A stretch of 64,000 nucleotides of DNA, taken from Cryptomeria japonica. Taxonomy: Eukaryota > Streptophyta > Pinopsida > Cupressales > Cupressaceae. Below the pieces are notes generated by a model, which saw only the letters and a program-made list of their open reading frames with translations, ran no database searches and was not told the DNA's origin. The stretch is taken from positions 165,709,521-165,773,520 of the forward strand of contig NC_081406.1 of the NCBI RefSeq assembly GCF_030272615.1, written 5' to 3'. The translations under genes were made by a program, and so were the position numbers. This document shows, one piece after another, positions 37,981-48,869 of this stretch; the first letter of the stretch is position 1, and the number at the start of each line of letters is the position of its first letter.

Positions 37981-38540
37981 GATAAATAATTTCTTCACAC
38001 AAATAAATTACCTAATATTAGTGTTTTGCTTCCTTTGAATTTGTTAACACTTATCGTCTTATTTCTCTTCTACAAGCTTGTTTCTTTGGCTTCATAAATA
38101 TCTCCAAATAATTATTCTTTGTAACGCATATTCACTTTTTCTTGGTTATTTTTACATCAAATAAAGAACTGTGATTCCTTTAAATCCTTCCTTATCTTTG
38201 ATAGGGGTGGCTTAACTGTTGGATTTCTTCTTACCGTACAAATAAACAAACAAAACACAATGACGCTTGTTGGCTTAGGTGATTTTCTTTGTTGCTAAAT
38301 ACATCTTTGTTGAAAGGTTTTCTTTATCTACACTCCCCTATTTCTCAAATCATAGCCATGTCCACACTTATACTTTGATCCCTTTCTTAACAAAAACTTT
38401 TCTTTCTACAACTTCACAACTCGTCCCTGATCTTGTTTAATTCATCTTGCTATAACAATTTTGAATTAGATTGAGATTTCGTTTAAACAATTATCTCAAA
38501 CATGAAACTCCCAGGAATCTGCTCTACTTTGATACCAATA

Positions 38541-39031
38541 TGAAGGAAGAGAAATCACAGATACATAAAAGAAACAGAGAAAAAACACATACAAGATTGT
38601 TTTACACACAAACAAATAGAATATCTTTATTCAACTCAAAAAAAGATGGATTACATGCTGCCTTGATACAAAGTTCTTTTTTTGTTGAATACAACTAAAA
38701 AACATGGTATCTCTATATAGAAAATATGACCATAAAAGAAAAGATTAAAGATGGACTTATAGTGCACTTATTGTTTCATGCATTATTCACCAAGCTTGAT
38801 TAAGAGAATAAATTGATTGTCTGCATGACTGGTAGAAATAATGCTAAATGGTGGAACTAAAGTTAGGCGGTGGCTAATTGAGTTTAATGGTGGTAGATGA
38901 AGCTATGCATTGGCTGACTAGACTATAAGTGGTGGAAGCCAGACCGGTGGTAACTGATTGCATACTAGAAGTTAAGAAATGGTAGATTGAAGTTTGACGG
39001 TGATTGTAATGTGAGAAATTACGTTCCAACA
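38541..39031 (-). repeat. 5' LTR of the short copia-type element (491 bp)
   Basis: On the minus strand it begins TGTTGGAACGTAATTTCTCA and ends near CTTCCTTCA, three bases from the Met-tRNA primer site. The five bases outside it (atttc) do not match those outside the left LTR (atata), so no target duplication is seen. Confidence 0.7.
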
Positions 39032-39066
39032 ATTTCTAGAAAGTCGAGAGATATTACCATCGGGAG

Positions 39067-40705
39067 TGTAGCATCATAAATTGTACACCCTTGCTAGGGT
39101 GGTACAATTCCATGCTTGGTTTAGCACTTGCTTTAGTGTGTTTTGCATCCTACATGTCTAATCTACTTTAATCATTTAATTAATTAATTTAATCCAATCT
39201 AAATTCATATTTCATCACTTCACACATTATAAAGTTGGGCCCTTTGCCCTAAGTGTGCCCCTTTTCATTTTATCCCTTCAATAAATCATTAAATCATAAA
39301 CCCTAATTATGTCTTATTTCAACCTTTAAGGTCTGATTTCACATTTCAAAACATCTCAAAATCAACTATAACTTTGGGATTCACTCTAATATCATCATAT
39401 CTAATGACCCTAAAAATTTGGTGAAAAGTTGGTCAGACCCTGTGCAAGTTGCACACGGTCTCTGACATTTTTCCCAAAATTTTGGGAGCATAAATCTATG
39501 ATATTATAATGCTTAACCCCAAAATATTGGTAGGAAATTCAAATCCTAGGTCGGCCTAAAGATGAAATTAAGATCTAGGGTTTCATGCATAAGAGCTCTC
39601 TTTCTTCATTTGAAGGCCTAAGGAATGGAATCTAGGAAAAAAGCCTTTGGAGCAAACAAAAAGAGCCTTTTATGTAGAGAAAGAATAGATCTTTTGAAGT
39701 CTTCAATAAAATTCAACAACACCTATCAAGCATTCATCAAACATTCTTTCATCATTTGGGGGCTTTTGAAGATGTAGGAAAACAATAGATCACTGACTGA
39801 AGATTGACTTGTACCTCTCCCTTGGGGTTGGGTATGGTTTCATGTTGTTTCCATGTCTTTATATGAGCTTCATTACATTAATTTTGTTTACATTCATTCT
39901 TTAGATCACTTTTTATCATTGATTTAGAGCATTTATTTTATCAATTAGAATCAATTAGGGTTGCTCTAGATTGTTTACTTTCATCTTAGGATCTTGCACA
40001 CACACAAGGTTATTGCACACACTATTTTACTATACAAATCGACTATTTGTTGAGGTGGAAATCACTGAAATAGGGGTTTGACTAAGGCAAAACCCTATAT
40101 AGGCACCCAAAACCCTATTTTCAACTATAGGTGCAAATTCGAGATTTGAGCATCACTGCAATTTTTAGGACTGACAGAGTGCACATGGACTGTTTTGAGG
40201 GACAAAAATCAGCAAAAACCCCTAGGACAGGGCCGTGGTGCCCAAGTCCTACCCAGGATAGGGGCATGGTGCCCCGGTCTTCCCTATTTTTAGTAGAATT
40301 TGGCAGATCAACGGGTCTTAGTCTTCAAATCTTAGTTTGACAGGTACAACTTCAAGTCTACGGAAATGGGACATGGGCATAGCACTCTGGTCCTAGACAT
40401 TTTGGCTCAGATCTCTGACATAGGTGCAACTCTGAATTTGCCTCTTAACCTGTATTTTTTAGCAGCATATCAGTTATTCTCAGTTCTGCATTTCTAGATT
40501 AGGTTTACTAGTGTATACTTGCATCATTCCTATCTCTCATTTGTAGTAAGGGAATAGAAACCCTAAGAGGTAATCCTCAACTCTCTTTTCATCACAAGAA
40601 GTAGCCAAAGTGTGTTACCTCCCTAGGCTCTTTCGTATTCCGCGAGTGTGTATGCGAGAGTGGGATTAGGGTTTGTTCACTTAGTCTCACTTTCCCCCCT
40701 ACACA
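39067..40705 (+). repeat. 5' LTR of a truncated gypsy element (about 1.64 kb)
   Basis: Starts TGTAGCATCATAAATTGTAC and ends ...CCCCTACACA, four bases before a primer-site-like tggtgaacccgacgtgaa (40710-40727). The length and the following gag/protease remnant support an LTR. Confidence 0.7.
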
Positions 40706-40898
40706 TCTTTGGTGAACCCGACGTGAATCCAATTTTATTTTCATTGTATTGCATTGTTAGATCGAGATTTAGTATCTTTCATTTGCTTCATAAACATAAA
40801 ATTCTAAAAAAGAGTGAAAAATTTAAGAAAAGAAAAAAAAACTTTCCTTTTATTTACTTGCATTGTGTGTTTAAATTTCATTCAATTTCCATTTCAAA

Positions 40899-42090
40899 AT
40901 GTCAGATTTTTATTTGCAAGATGTTCATGATTTTGATGATGTATGCAATTATGTTTATTATTAGTTTAATAAGGATGAATTAGATGAATCTCTACATGAG
41001 TTTTTGAACCTTAGGCCTTCTAAACCCTCATTTTACCAAAAACTAATCAACCTTGTTACTATGTCATTTCTTGGTGATGAGAAAGATAAGTTGATTGGTT
41101 CCTCTCATGGGTACATTCCTATCAACTCCTCCACTACATCTAGCCACTTGGTTTCTTACAACAATTCCCATTATGAGGATATGTCTCCTTTTGAATCAAA
41201 GGATAAACCTTTCAACAGATATGACCATGCTTTGTTGGATGATGCCCTTGATGACTTTATCTCTTTGCCTAAATCCTCAAACAAAAACAATACATCTAAA
41301 AGTTTAATCAACATGATAAATGTGAATGAACATAGTAAGCCTCTTTTTTTAGTCCAATGAGCTTACCCTTCCTCAACTTCACCTCTTCCTAATTAACGTC
41401 TCTTCACGGTTCAAGGTGGATATGGTCATGAATCCTTTAGTACTCCTAACAAACCTATCATTACTGTGCAAGGAAGAAATCCCACTAAGATTCCTTATAG
41501 TTATGCTAAACAACTAACTAAGGAGAGTTATCATGCAGTTTCCCACACTTATAATACAAGAAATAATAGGCAACCTAATCCTCCTCTGGTTATCCCAAAT
41601 TCTCTTCTTTATCCTCAACCTATTCTCCTCAAGCACCTCGCATCTCACAAACTCTTGGCAAGGAATATGATCTCATTGAACAACTTAAATCTACTCCTGC
41701 CAAGATATCCCTTTAGGATTTGATTCAAACTTCTTCAACCCATCATGGAATGTTACAAGATTCCTTAAAGAATTTGAATGTCCCACCTGCAGTGGCATCC
41801 AATAACATGGCTTCCTTAATTGGTTCTATCACAGATCTCCCAAAGTTGAAATTGTGTTACACAAGATGAGTTACCCACTAGTGAAATCCAACATCAATAT
41901 GATCCTTTAATGATTGTGATTATCATAAACGATAGTGCAATAAGACAAACACTAGTGGCTAATGGTTCTGGGCTTAATGTTTATAGCATTAACTTGTTGC
42001 ATAAGATCAATGCTGATACATCTCTTATTAAGACCGATTCTATTACTATCCAGGGCTTTGATAATGTTGCTAAATCTTCATTAAGGGTAA
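40899..42090 (+). pseudogene. gypsy Gag/protease remnant with dead protease
   Basis: From ATG 40899 (MSDFYLQDVHDFDDV) the frame is broken by stops and shifts. A segment near 41665-41830 (YDLIEQLKSTPAKIS..., SLKNLNVPPAVASNNMASLI) matches, in order, the pre-protease region of the Tat element at 3070-3230. The protease core follows at about 41910-42090 with LVANGSGLN where the Tat copy has LIDNGAGLN: the catalytic Asp is Ala. A capsid-like region, RT and integrase are absent, so this is either a small non-autonomous element or a deletion product. Confidence 0.75.
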
Positions 42091-42660
42091 GTGCACAAAG
42101 TTGTGGTACCAAAAAGGTGCCACTTTTTACCTTTTCATAAAAACGCATCATTTGCATGAAAAGGTCGTCCAAACCTTCGAGTTGGATGCCCAAGGAAAAA
42201 CCAACCCAAATGGTTGATGTTTTCCCATACAAAACATTTGGTGAGTGCCAAATTCAAATTTTTGAATTTTTACATTTGGCGCTCACTAGATGTGAAAAGT
42301 CATTTTTTCATTTGGCAAGTGCCAAATTTGGCACGCGCCAAATGCGCAAAGTCATTTTTTAAACTTGAAGGTTTTGTGAGTGTGGAGATTTCCCATTTTG
42401 GGCATAAGTTATACCCATCCCGGAAGGAGAATAATACATGAAATATAACATTTAAGCATAAGAAAGAAGATTCTTATAATTTAAGTTATATTTCATGTAT
42501 ATATTGGTAGGAGGTTTGAGAGTGGTTTCAACACTATAGAAGTTATAATGTAGATTCTAGTTTTTAGAGGATCATATAAAATTTCAGACTTAGCCAAATT
42601 TTAGTAATCAACATGCTCCCATTAGCATTCTTTAGCTATGTAGATCTGATTCTCTTTATC
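42091..42660. other. Unassigned sequence with TTTGGC/GCCAAA palindromes
   Basis: Coding similarity to gypsy ends at about 42090. At 42240-42345 the words gtgagtgccaaat, atttggcgctcac, ggcaagtgccaaatttggca and cgcgccaaatgcgc form overlapping dyads. The origin is unknown; it may be the end of another inserted element. Confidence 0.35.
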
Positions 42661-44188
42661 TTCCCCAAACTCTAGACCTATCTCTATCCCTCTCTATCTC
42701 TCTCACTTCCCTCTCCACTCTTTAGGTATATCCCACCCTCTCTATCTTTTCTTCCTTCCTTAACTCCATATCTATCCTTGACTCCCTCCCTCTCTCTTCT
42801 TCTTTCTCATTCTCTTATTATTTCTCTCCCCTCCCTCTCCATTCTCTTGGTCACTACCTATCCCTTCTATCCTCTCTCTCCCCATATCTAGGGCTTTCCC
42901 TCCCTTCCTATTCACCTCATTACCTCTCCCTCCCTATATTATTATCCATCTCTCACCCTCTCTCTAGGTTTCTCACATATCTAATTGTCCACCCTCTAGT
43001 TCTCTTCCTCCATCTCCATCTTTATCTCCCTCTCCCTTACCCCTATCCATTTATGAACTCTCTCCCTCTATTCTCTCTCTCTAAACCTACCTACTTTATC
43101 ATTCCTTAGGTATTTGAATTCCTCCATGTCTACCTCTCCATCTATCCCCTCTTACTCATCTCTTTACTCTTCTATCTATTCCCTCTCTCCATTGTCTAGG
43201 TCCTCACCTCTCCCTCCTATCATCTCTCCCTCTCAAATTTATAGGTTTCTCCCTCATTCCCTCTCCACATATATACCTATCCATCAATATCTCATAAGGA
43301 ACCCATCTCTATGACCCCCCCTCTCTCTCATCTAGGTATTTAACTTCTCTCTCACACTCTACATATCTCATCTCTCTATTTATCCACTCTCTAGTTCTTT
43401 CCCTTCCTCTCCATCTATCACCCCTTGCCCATCTCCCTTTATAAAATTTCTCCTTTGTTTATCTCTCCTATTACCTCTTTATCTTCCATAAACTCTAGAC
43501 CTATTAGTCTCCGTTTCTCTCTATTTCTTCTCTCTCCCCCCTCTCTAGGTCTCTCTTATACTCTCTCCCTCTCCCTCTCTCTCACCTTCCCTCCTTATCT
43601 CCATATCTATCCTTCCCTCCATCCATCTCTTCTCCTCCTATTGTTTCTCTCCACTCTCTCTTTGTTCTCTTGATCACTACCTATCCCTCCCAACCTCTAT
43701 CTCCATACCTATTTTTCTCTCTTATTTTCTTCTCTCTCTCTCACCTATCTACCCCATCCCTCTTTAGGTGTCTCAGTCACCCCCTACCTAACTTTCCCTC
43801 TCTTTTTATCTCTCTCTTTCTCTTTAGTATTCCCACTCTCCTCTTCTCTCTCCCTCCCCTCTCCAGGTCATCACCTCTTCCTCCCTGATATAGTATTTAG
43901 ATAATGGGTTATGGATATAAGATTTACAGTATAAGATACAAGATTGATGGTACATAGTTTAGGGAACATAGGGTTGAGGGTAGTAATCATAATTATTCAT
44001 CCCTCTATCTCTCCATCTTCCTCTCTCTCTCTCTTCTCTCTCACCTCTCTCTCCTCTCCCTAAGTCTCTCCCTCCCTCTCTGTCTCCCCCTCCTTAACCT
44101 CATATATATCTTCCCCCCCAACTCTATCATATATCTTCCTTACTCTCTTATTCTCTCTCCATTCTCAAGGTCACCATCTCTCTCTATT
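42661..44188. repeat. Long CT-rich degenerate simple repeat (about 1.5 kb)
   Basis: ctctccctc, tatctctc and cctaggt(ctctc) words fill the block on the + strand, with a short interruption at 43890-43990. It explains the Ser/Leu/Pro-rich frames here. It runs directly into the CATATGGTGTCC minisatellite. Confidence 0.85.
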
Positions 44189-44441
44189 CTTAAGGGGTCA
44201 TATGGTGTCCTATGACCCCTTAGGACACCATATGGTGTCATTATGGGTCGCATGGTGTCCTAAACGATCATTAGGTGTCTTATGACCCCTTACGATACCA
44301 TATGACCCCTTAGGTATCGTTTGGGGTTATATTATGTGTTAAGGGGTTATATGGTGTCCTATGAACCCTTAGGACACCATATGATCCCTTAGGTGTTGTT
44401 AGGGGTCATATTGTGTCCTAAGGGGTCATAGGATGTCCTAT
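44189..44441. repeat. CATATGGTGTCC palindromic minisatellite, left part
   Basis: Alternating catatggtgtcctaaggggt and its reverse complement, with cattatgggtcgtatggtgt variants. The block is the left piece of an array interrupted by a solo LTR at 44442. Confidence 0.85.
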
Positions 44442-46042
44442 TGATGGGATGGTGTTTGGGATAGACTAGCCTAGCCTATGCTCTTGGATCCTTCCCTTGG
44501 ATCACCTGGTGTTCTCTTCACAACCTAGGGTCTCTAGGAATTCCTTTGCTTGAGGAATCCCCTGACCTTGCCCAATCTAACCACCAATGAGTTGCAATGC
44601 TGCTCCTGAGGTCTCACCTACTCATGAGACTCAAATCCCTTACTATGGCTAATAAGGGCTTGGCTTGTCCTATTGCTTCCTAGGTCCTAGCAAGGTTAGG
44701 ATAGGTCTTAAACAATGTTTCACATCCATCCATGTGCCCCCAAGAAGTTTTAACCTTCTTCCCTCTTACCGATTCCACCATTTTGCTCATTTCCTATAAA
44801 ATAGGGCTACAAGGAAGAGCCCTTATTAGGCCTCCAATCCGGACTTTTAGGGCTCTCTCTTGCAACCGTTGTGCAAACAACCCAAACTCCCAAAATGGAC
44901 TACCATTCATTTGGCAAGGGCTCAAGGATTTCTCTAGTTTTGGGCCTCCAAGTGACTGTACACTGCCTTGGGCGGTTTTTAAGGGTTTTGTGAGGGTTTT
45001 TATGGTCTGCCTAGGTCACAGTGTATGTTTTGTGTTTGAGCCACCTTGTCTAGATTGGTGGAGGCTCACCCTTCACACCAATGGTGCTTCACTCACTCCT
45101 CTACACCTCCTCCAAAGGGTGCACTCTCCTCTGACCAACCTTGCTCTCCAAGACCTCTGCACCAACAACCATTCCTAACTGGGCATTGTCCAGTCTCGCC
45201 TAGGAATGGGTCTTCAAATGGTTTCCTTGCATTTCCAAGGGCCTTGCTTGCATTGAACTATGGTACAAGGCCTGCACTCTCATTCCCCATGGTTTCATGG
45301 TGGTTCCACAATGGGGAATGGAGTTATGCATCCATTTACACAAACCAATCCAAAACTAGACAGTGAGAAGCAAGTTTACAAACTATTTACAAAACAATGA
45401 AAGTAAATACACCCAACCTGCAAAACAAAACCTAATATAAATGCTAAAAATGAAATTAAATACACCATACAAGACACTCCACATAGTTTTGCATGCAAAT
45501 CAATCCATTAATGATCTTTCTTTACTCCATTTGTGCCGACTGGCAACAAAATTGCAGTCATAGTCAGGTCACTTTGCTTGGGCCGTACAATTTCTGACCT
45601 CTAACCCATTAACTTAGGGTTTGCAACTACTTATACCACCTTTGCCTTAGTCTGTGTGCCCATATTAGGGTTGTCCACGCTATATTAAATATTTTGCCCT
45701 CATGGTGGAAAAGTTGCTTGACAACTTTTAAAAGTTGTCATGCAACTTTTGCAACTTTTGAGCAACTTTCCCAATGTTGCTTTTCTTGACTCCTAGACCC
45801 ACATTGGGCCAGCCTAAGGACACCACCATGCTATGAAGGACCCCTAAACAACTCAAATGCACACATACCCTCTATTTCCAAGAAATCCTCAAATTTGACT
45901 CGTGACCCTAAGACCTCCACTAGGACCCTAACTAGGACCAATGAGCACATGGCTCTTATTTTATATACAATGACTTCTTAAAGAAGCATGAACACAATCA
46001 AAAGAAAATAGTGGGAGCCCTTTGAAGGGTGCTCCTGCACCA
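44442..46042. mobile_element. Solo LTR, 1601 bp, with perfect 5-bp target duplication
   Basis: Begins TGATGGGATGGTG and ends CTCCTGCACCA (TG...CA). It is flanked on both sides by CCTAT (44437-44441 and 46043-46047). Joining the flanks restores the minisatellite word gtcctatgacccctta, so the insertion and its borders are certain. There is no gag or pol, so it is a single LTR left after LTR-LTR recombination. The open frames at 44732-45366 lie in the LTR and are not genes. Strand is unknown. Confidence 0.88.
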
Positions 46043-47265
46043 CCTATGACCCCTTAGGAAACCATATGATCCCGTAGGACACCATATGGTGTCGTTATGA
46101 GTCATATGGTGTCCCAAGGAGTCATATGGTGTCAGATGAAGGATGCCATATGGTGTTGTTATGGGTCGTATGGTGTGCTAAGGGGTCATATGGTGTTGTA
46201 TGATCCCTTAGGACACCATATGGTGTTGTTATGTGCTATATGGTGTTTTAAGGGGTCGTATGGTGTCCTATGACCACCTAAGGGGTCGTTAGACGTCATA
46301 TTGTGTCCTATGACCCCTTAGGATACAATATGGTGTTGTTATGGGTTGTATGGTGTCCTAAGGGGTCATATAATGTCCGATGGCCCCTTAGGGCACCATA
46401 TGACCCTTTAGGATACAATATGGTGTTGTTATGGGTCGTATGGTATCCTAAGGGATCATATAGTGTCCTATGACCCATTAGGACACCATATAACCCCTTA
46501 CGTGTCGTTAGGGTTCATATTATGTCCTAAGGGGTCATATGGTATCCTATGACCCCTTAGGACACTATATGACCCCTTAGATGTTGTTAGGGGTCATATT
46601 GTGTTCTAAAGGGTCATATGGTATTCTATGACCCCTTAGGACACCATCTAACCCCTTAGCAAACTATATGGTGTCAATATGGGTCATATGGTGTCCTCAA
46701 GGGTCATGTGGTGTCCTATGACCCCTTAGGACACCATATGGTGGTGTTATGGGTTGTATGGTGTCCTAAGGGGTCATGTGGTGTCCTATGACACCTTAGG
46801 ATACCATATGGTATCGTTATGGGTTGTATGGTGTCCTAAGAGGTCATATGGTGTCCTATGACCCCTTAGGACACTATATGACCCCTCAGATGTCGTTAAG
46901 AGTTATATTGTGTCCTAAGGGGTCATATGTTGTCATATGATCCCTTACGTGTCATTAGGGGTCATATTATGTCCTAAGGGGTCATATGGTGTCCTATGAC
47001 CATTTAGGACACCATATGACCCCTGAGGACATAATATGGTGTCATTATGGGTTGTATTGTGTCCTAAGGGGTCATATGGTGTGCCCTTAGGGCTCCATAT
47101 GACTCCTTAGGTGTCGTCAACGGTCATATTATGTCGTAAGGGCTCATATGGTGTCTTATGATCTCTTAGGATACCACTTGGTGTCATTATAGGTCGTATG
47201 GTATCCTAACAGGTTATATAGTGTCCTATGAACCCTTAGGACACCATATGACCACTTAGGACATA
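46043..47265. repeat. CATATGGTGTCC palindromic minisatellite, right part
   Basis: About 1.2 kb of imperfect repeats built from ggtgtcctaaggggtcatat and its complement tatgaccccttaggacacca, with gtcgttatgggtcgtatggt and tgaccccttaggtgtcgtta linkers. Each unit is itself nearly palindromic. Period is variable, roughly 20 bp for the half-unit. Confidence 0.88.
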
Positions 47266-47416
47266 TAACTAAAAAGTAAAAGAAAATGTAATGCAAATTA
47301 GAATAACATTATAATTTTCATGACTTCAAGATTGCTCCACATGATGTGAGTAGATATTATAGTGGTGAGTTAGGTTACTTTAGATGAATCCTCAATAAGA
47401 TAACTATCAGAATCAA

Positions 47417-48538
47417 TGAACACTGAGAGGGGGAGGGGGGTGAATCAGTGTTATGCAATTTTAAACATTCATTATCTGATTCTTAACGCACCTAAAGAAA
47501 CAAAATGAAAGATAGATGCAAAACATAAAGCAAATAATCACCAACACAATCACACCAGGATTTTTATGTGGAAACCTGGTTAAGGGAAAAATCATGATGG
47601 GATTCAAACTCACAATATTAATATACTGTGCTAAAAGTATATAAATATTACAAGAGGGGAATGCACATGCATTCAGGCACACTGTGTAGAGCACACTGCT
47701 CAATTACAAATAATGGCTTTAGCTTGGAAGGCTCACTACCTTAAAAAATATTTGTAAGCTAGATTACAATGAAGTTTTAACTATGAGTTAGCATCAACAA
47801 ATTCTTGGATATAGTTCTGGTTAAGCACAAAACACATATTCACACACTGCTCTGCAACTTAGCTTTGTTCTGATATACCACTTCCATCCAGAGCATAATT
47901 TTAACAACTGTGCATGTGAAACTATGCACAATTACGCATACATACTTCCCACACAACCACCAATATCAAAAATATCCATTACAATTGATCTTATATATCT
48001 GCAACACAAGTTAAGAACCATTACATGTCAGCTTCAAGAACACACCACAAAAGGTGAAACATGTAATTAAGTCAGCTCAAATCTATCTTTGATGCATATG
48101 CGGACCAAAAAAAAATCCACACGCATCCCACAAGACATCTCATCATCCTCGAACACATAATCAATCACCAAAATCACTCCACAAAATCCACAAGCTGAAT
48201 TTGCACATGTTACCATTGATATGCACTGTCCTTATTAATAACCGATTTACCAGATCTTCCAACTTACATCAAAATCAACATAGGAGGCCACAAAATAGAA
48301 ATAAGATATATTACATATCTACAAGTCTTCTTCAAAATCCACAAAGAAAAGTACTTCGCCAAAATAATCCGCCAACCAAAACATTGAACACTCTGGCGGA
48401 CACACATTTTCTTATCAAACCTCACTGGACTCAATCAATCTTCCAGAATGATCACATTAGAAACTGTGGATACCAAATTTGATATGAGTTGCCATCAATG
48501 ACAATATCTGATCATACCTACAATATCTCTTGTGAACA
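47417..48538 (-). repeat. 3' LTR of a minus-strand LTR retrotransposon (about 1.12 kb)
   Basis: On the minus strand it begins TGTTCACAAGAGATATTGTA directly after a purine tract and ends ...CCCCTCTCAGTGTTCA. The TG...CA borders and the adjacent polypurine tract support the call. Confidence 0.7.
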
Positions 48539-48553
48539 ATCTCCCCCTTTGGC
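48539..48553 (-). other. Polypurine tract (minus strand)
   Basis: On the minus strand the bases read GCCAAAGGGGGAGAT and are followed by the LTR start TGTTCAC; AAAGGGGGAGA is the common plant copia-type tract. It fixes the element's orientation. Confidence 0.75.
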
Positions 48554-48869
48554 ATTGATGGCAACACTCGTGAAAAATGACTAAGTGTCAGAGAAAAACC
48601 AAAATGTATACACTGCAACCAAAACTCTAACTACCAGACTCCAAAAATCAATAACTCCCCCTAAGATCAACGTTTTTCACTTATCTACTCTCCCCCTTTG
48701 ACATCAATGACAAATGTAGAGTTCTGAAAACCAAAAATGCTATGTACACATAGTCCATTTATACTCACAAAATTTTTAAGATGTCAGCATAATAATTCTT
48801 CATAGAATTTAGATGACTACCCCAACTCTTCTTGAGACTCTCCATCATAGTTATGAGCCCTCTACGTAA

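Larger units (their letters stand above)
36274..39031 (-). mobile_element. Short non-autonomous copia-type LTR element
   Basis: Two related flanks (left from 36274, right 38541-39031) share tgaaggaag, acaagattgttttacacaca-like and gttgaatacaactaaaaaac-like words in the same order. TTTGATACCA (38528-38537) beside the right flank is the complement of a Met-tRNA primer site, so the element reads right to left. On that strand the right LTR begins TGTTGGAACGT. The interior of about 1.7 kb codes only a coiled-coil segment and two zinc knuckles; no integrase or RT is present. The left LTR carries an internal duplication (36555-36636 repeated at 36741-36823) and lacks a clean inner end. Confidence 0.75.

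Noticed and set aside
42661-44188. Ser/Leu-rich frames as membrane proteins
   Set aside because: They are translations of CT-rich simple sequence.
44732-45366. Two overlapping open frames as genes
   Set aside because: They lie within the solo LTR defined by a perfect target duplication and have no domain.
46043-47265. CRISPR-like array
   Set aside because: Units are inverted and imperfect, spacers are not unique, and the DNA is plant nuclear.
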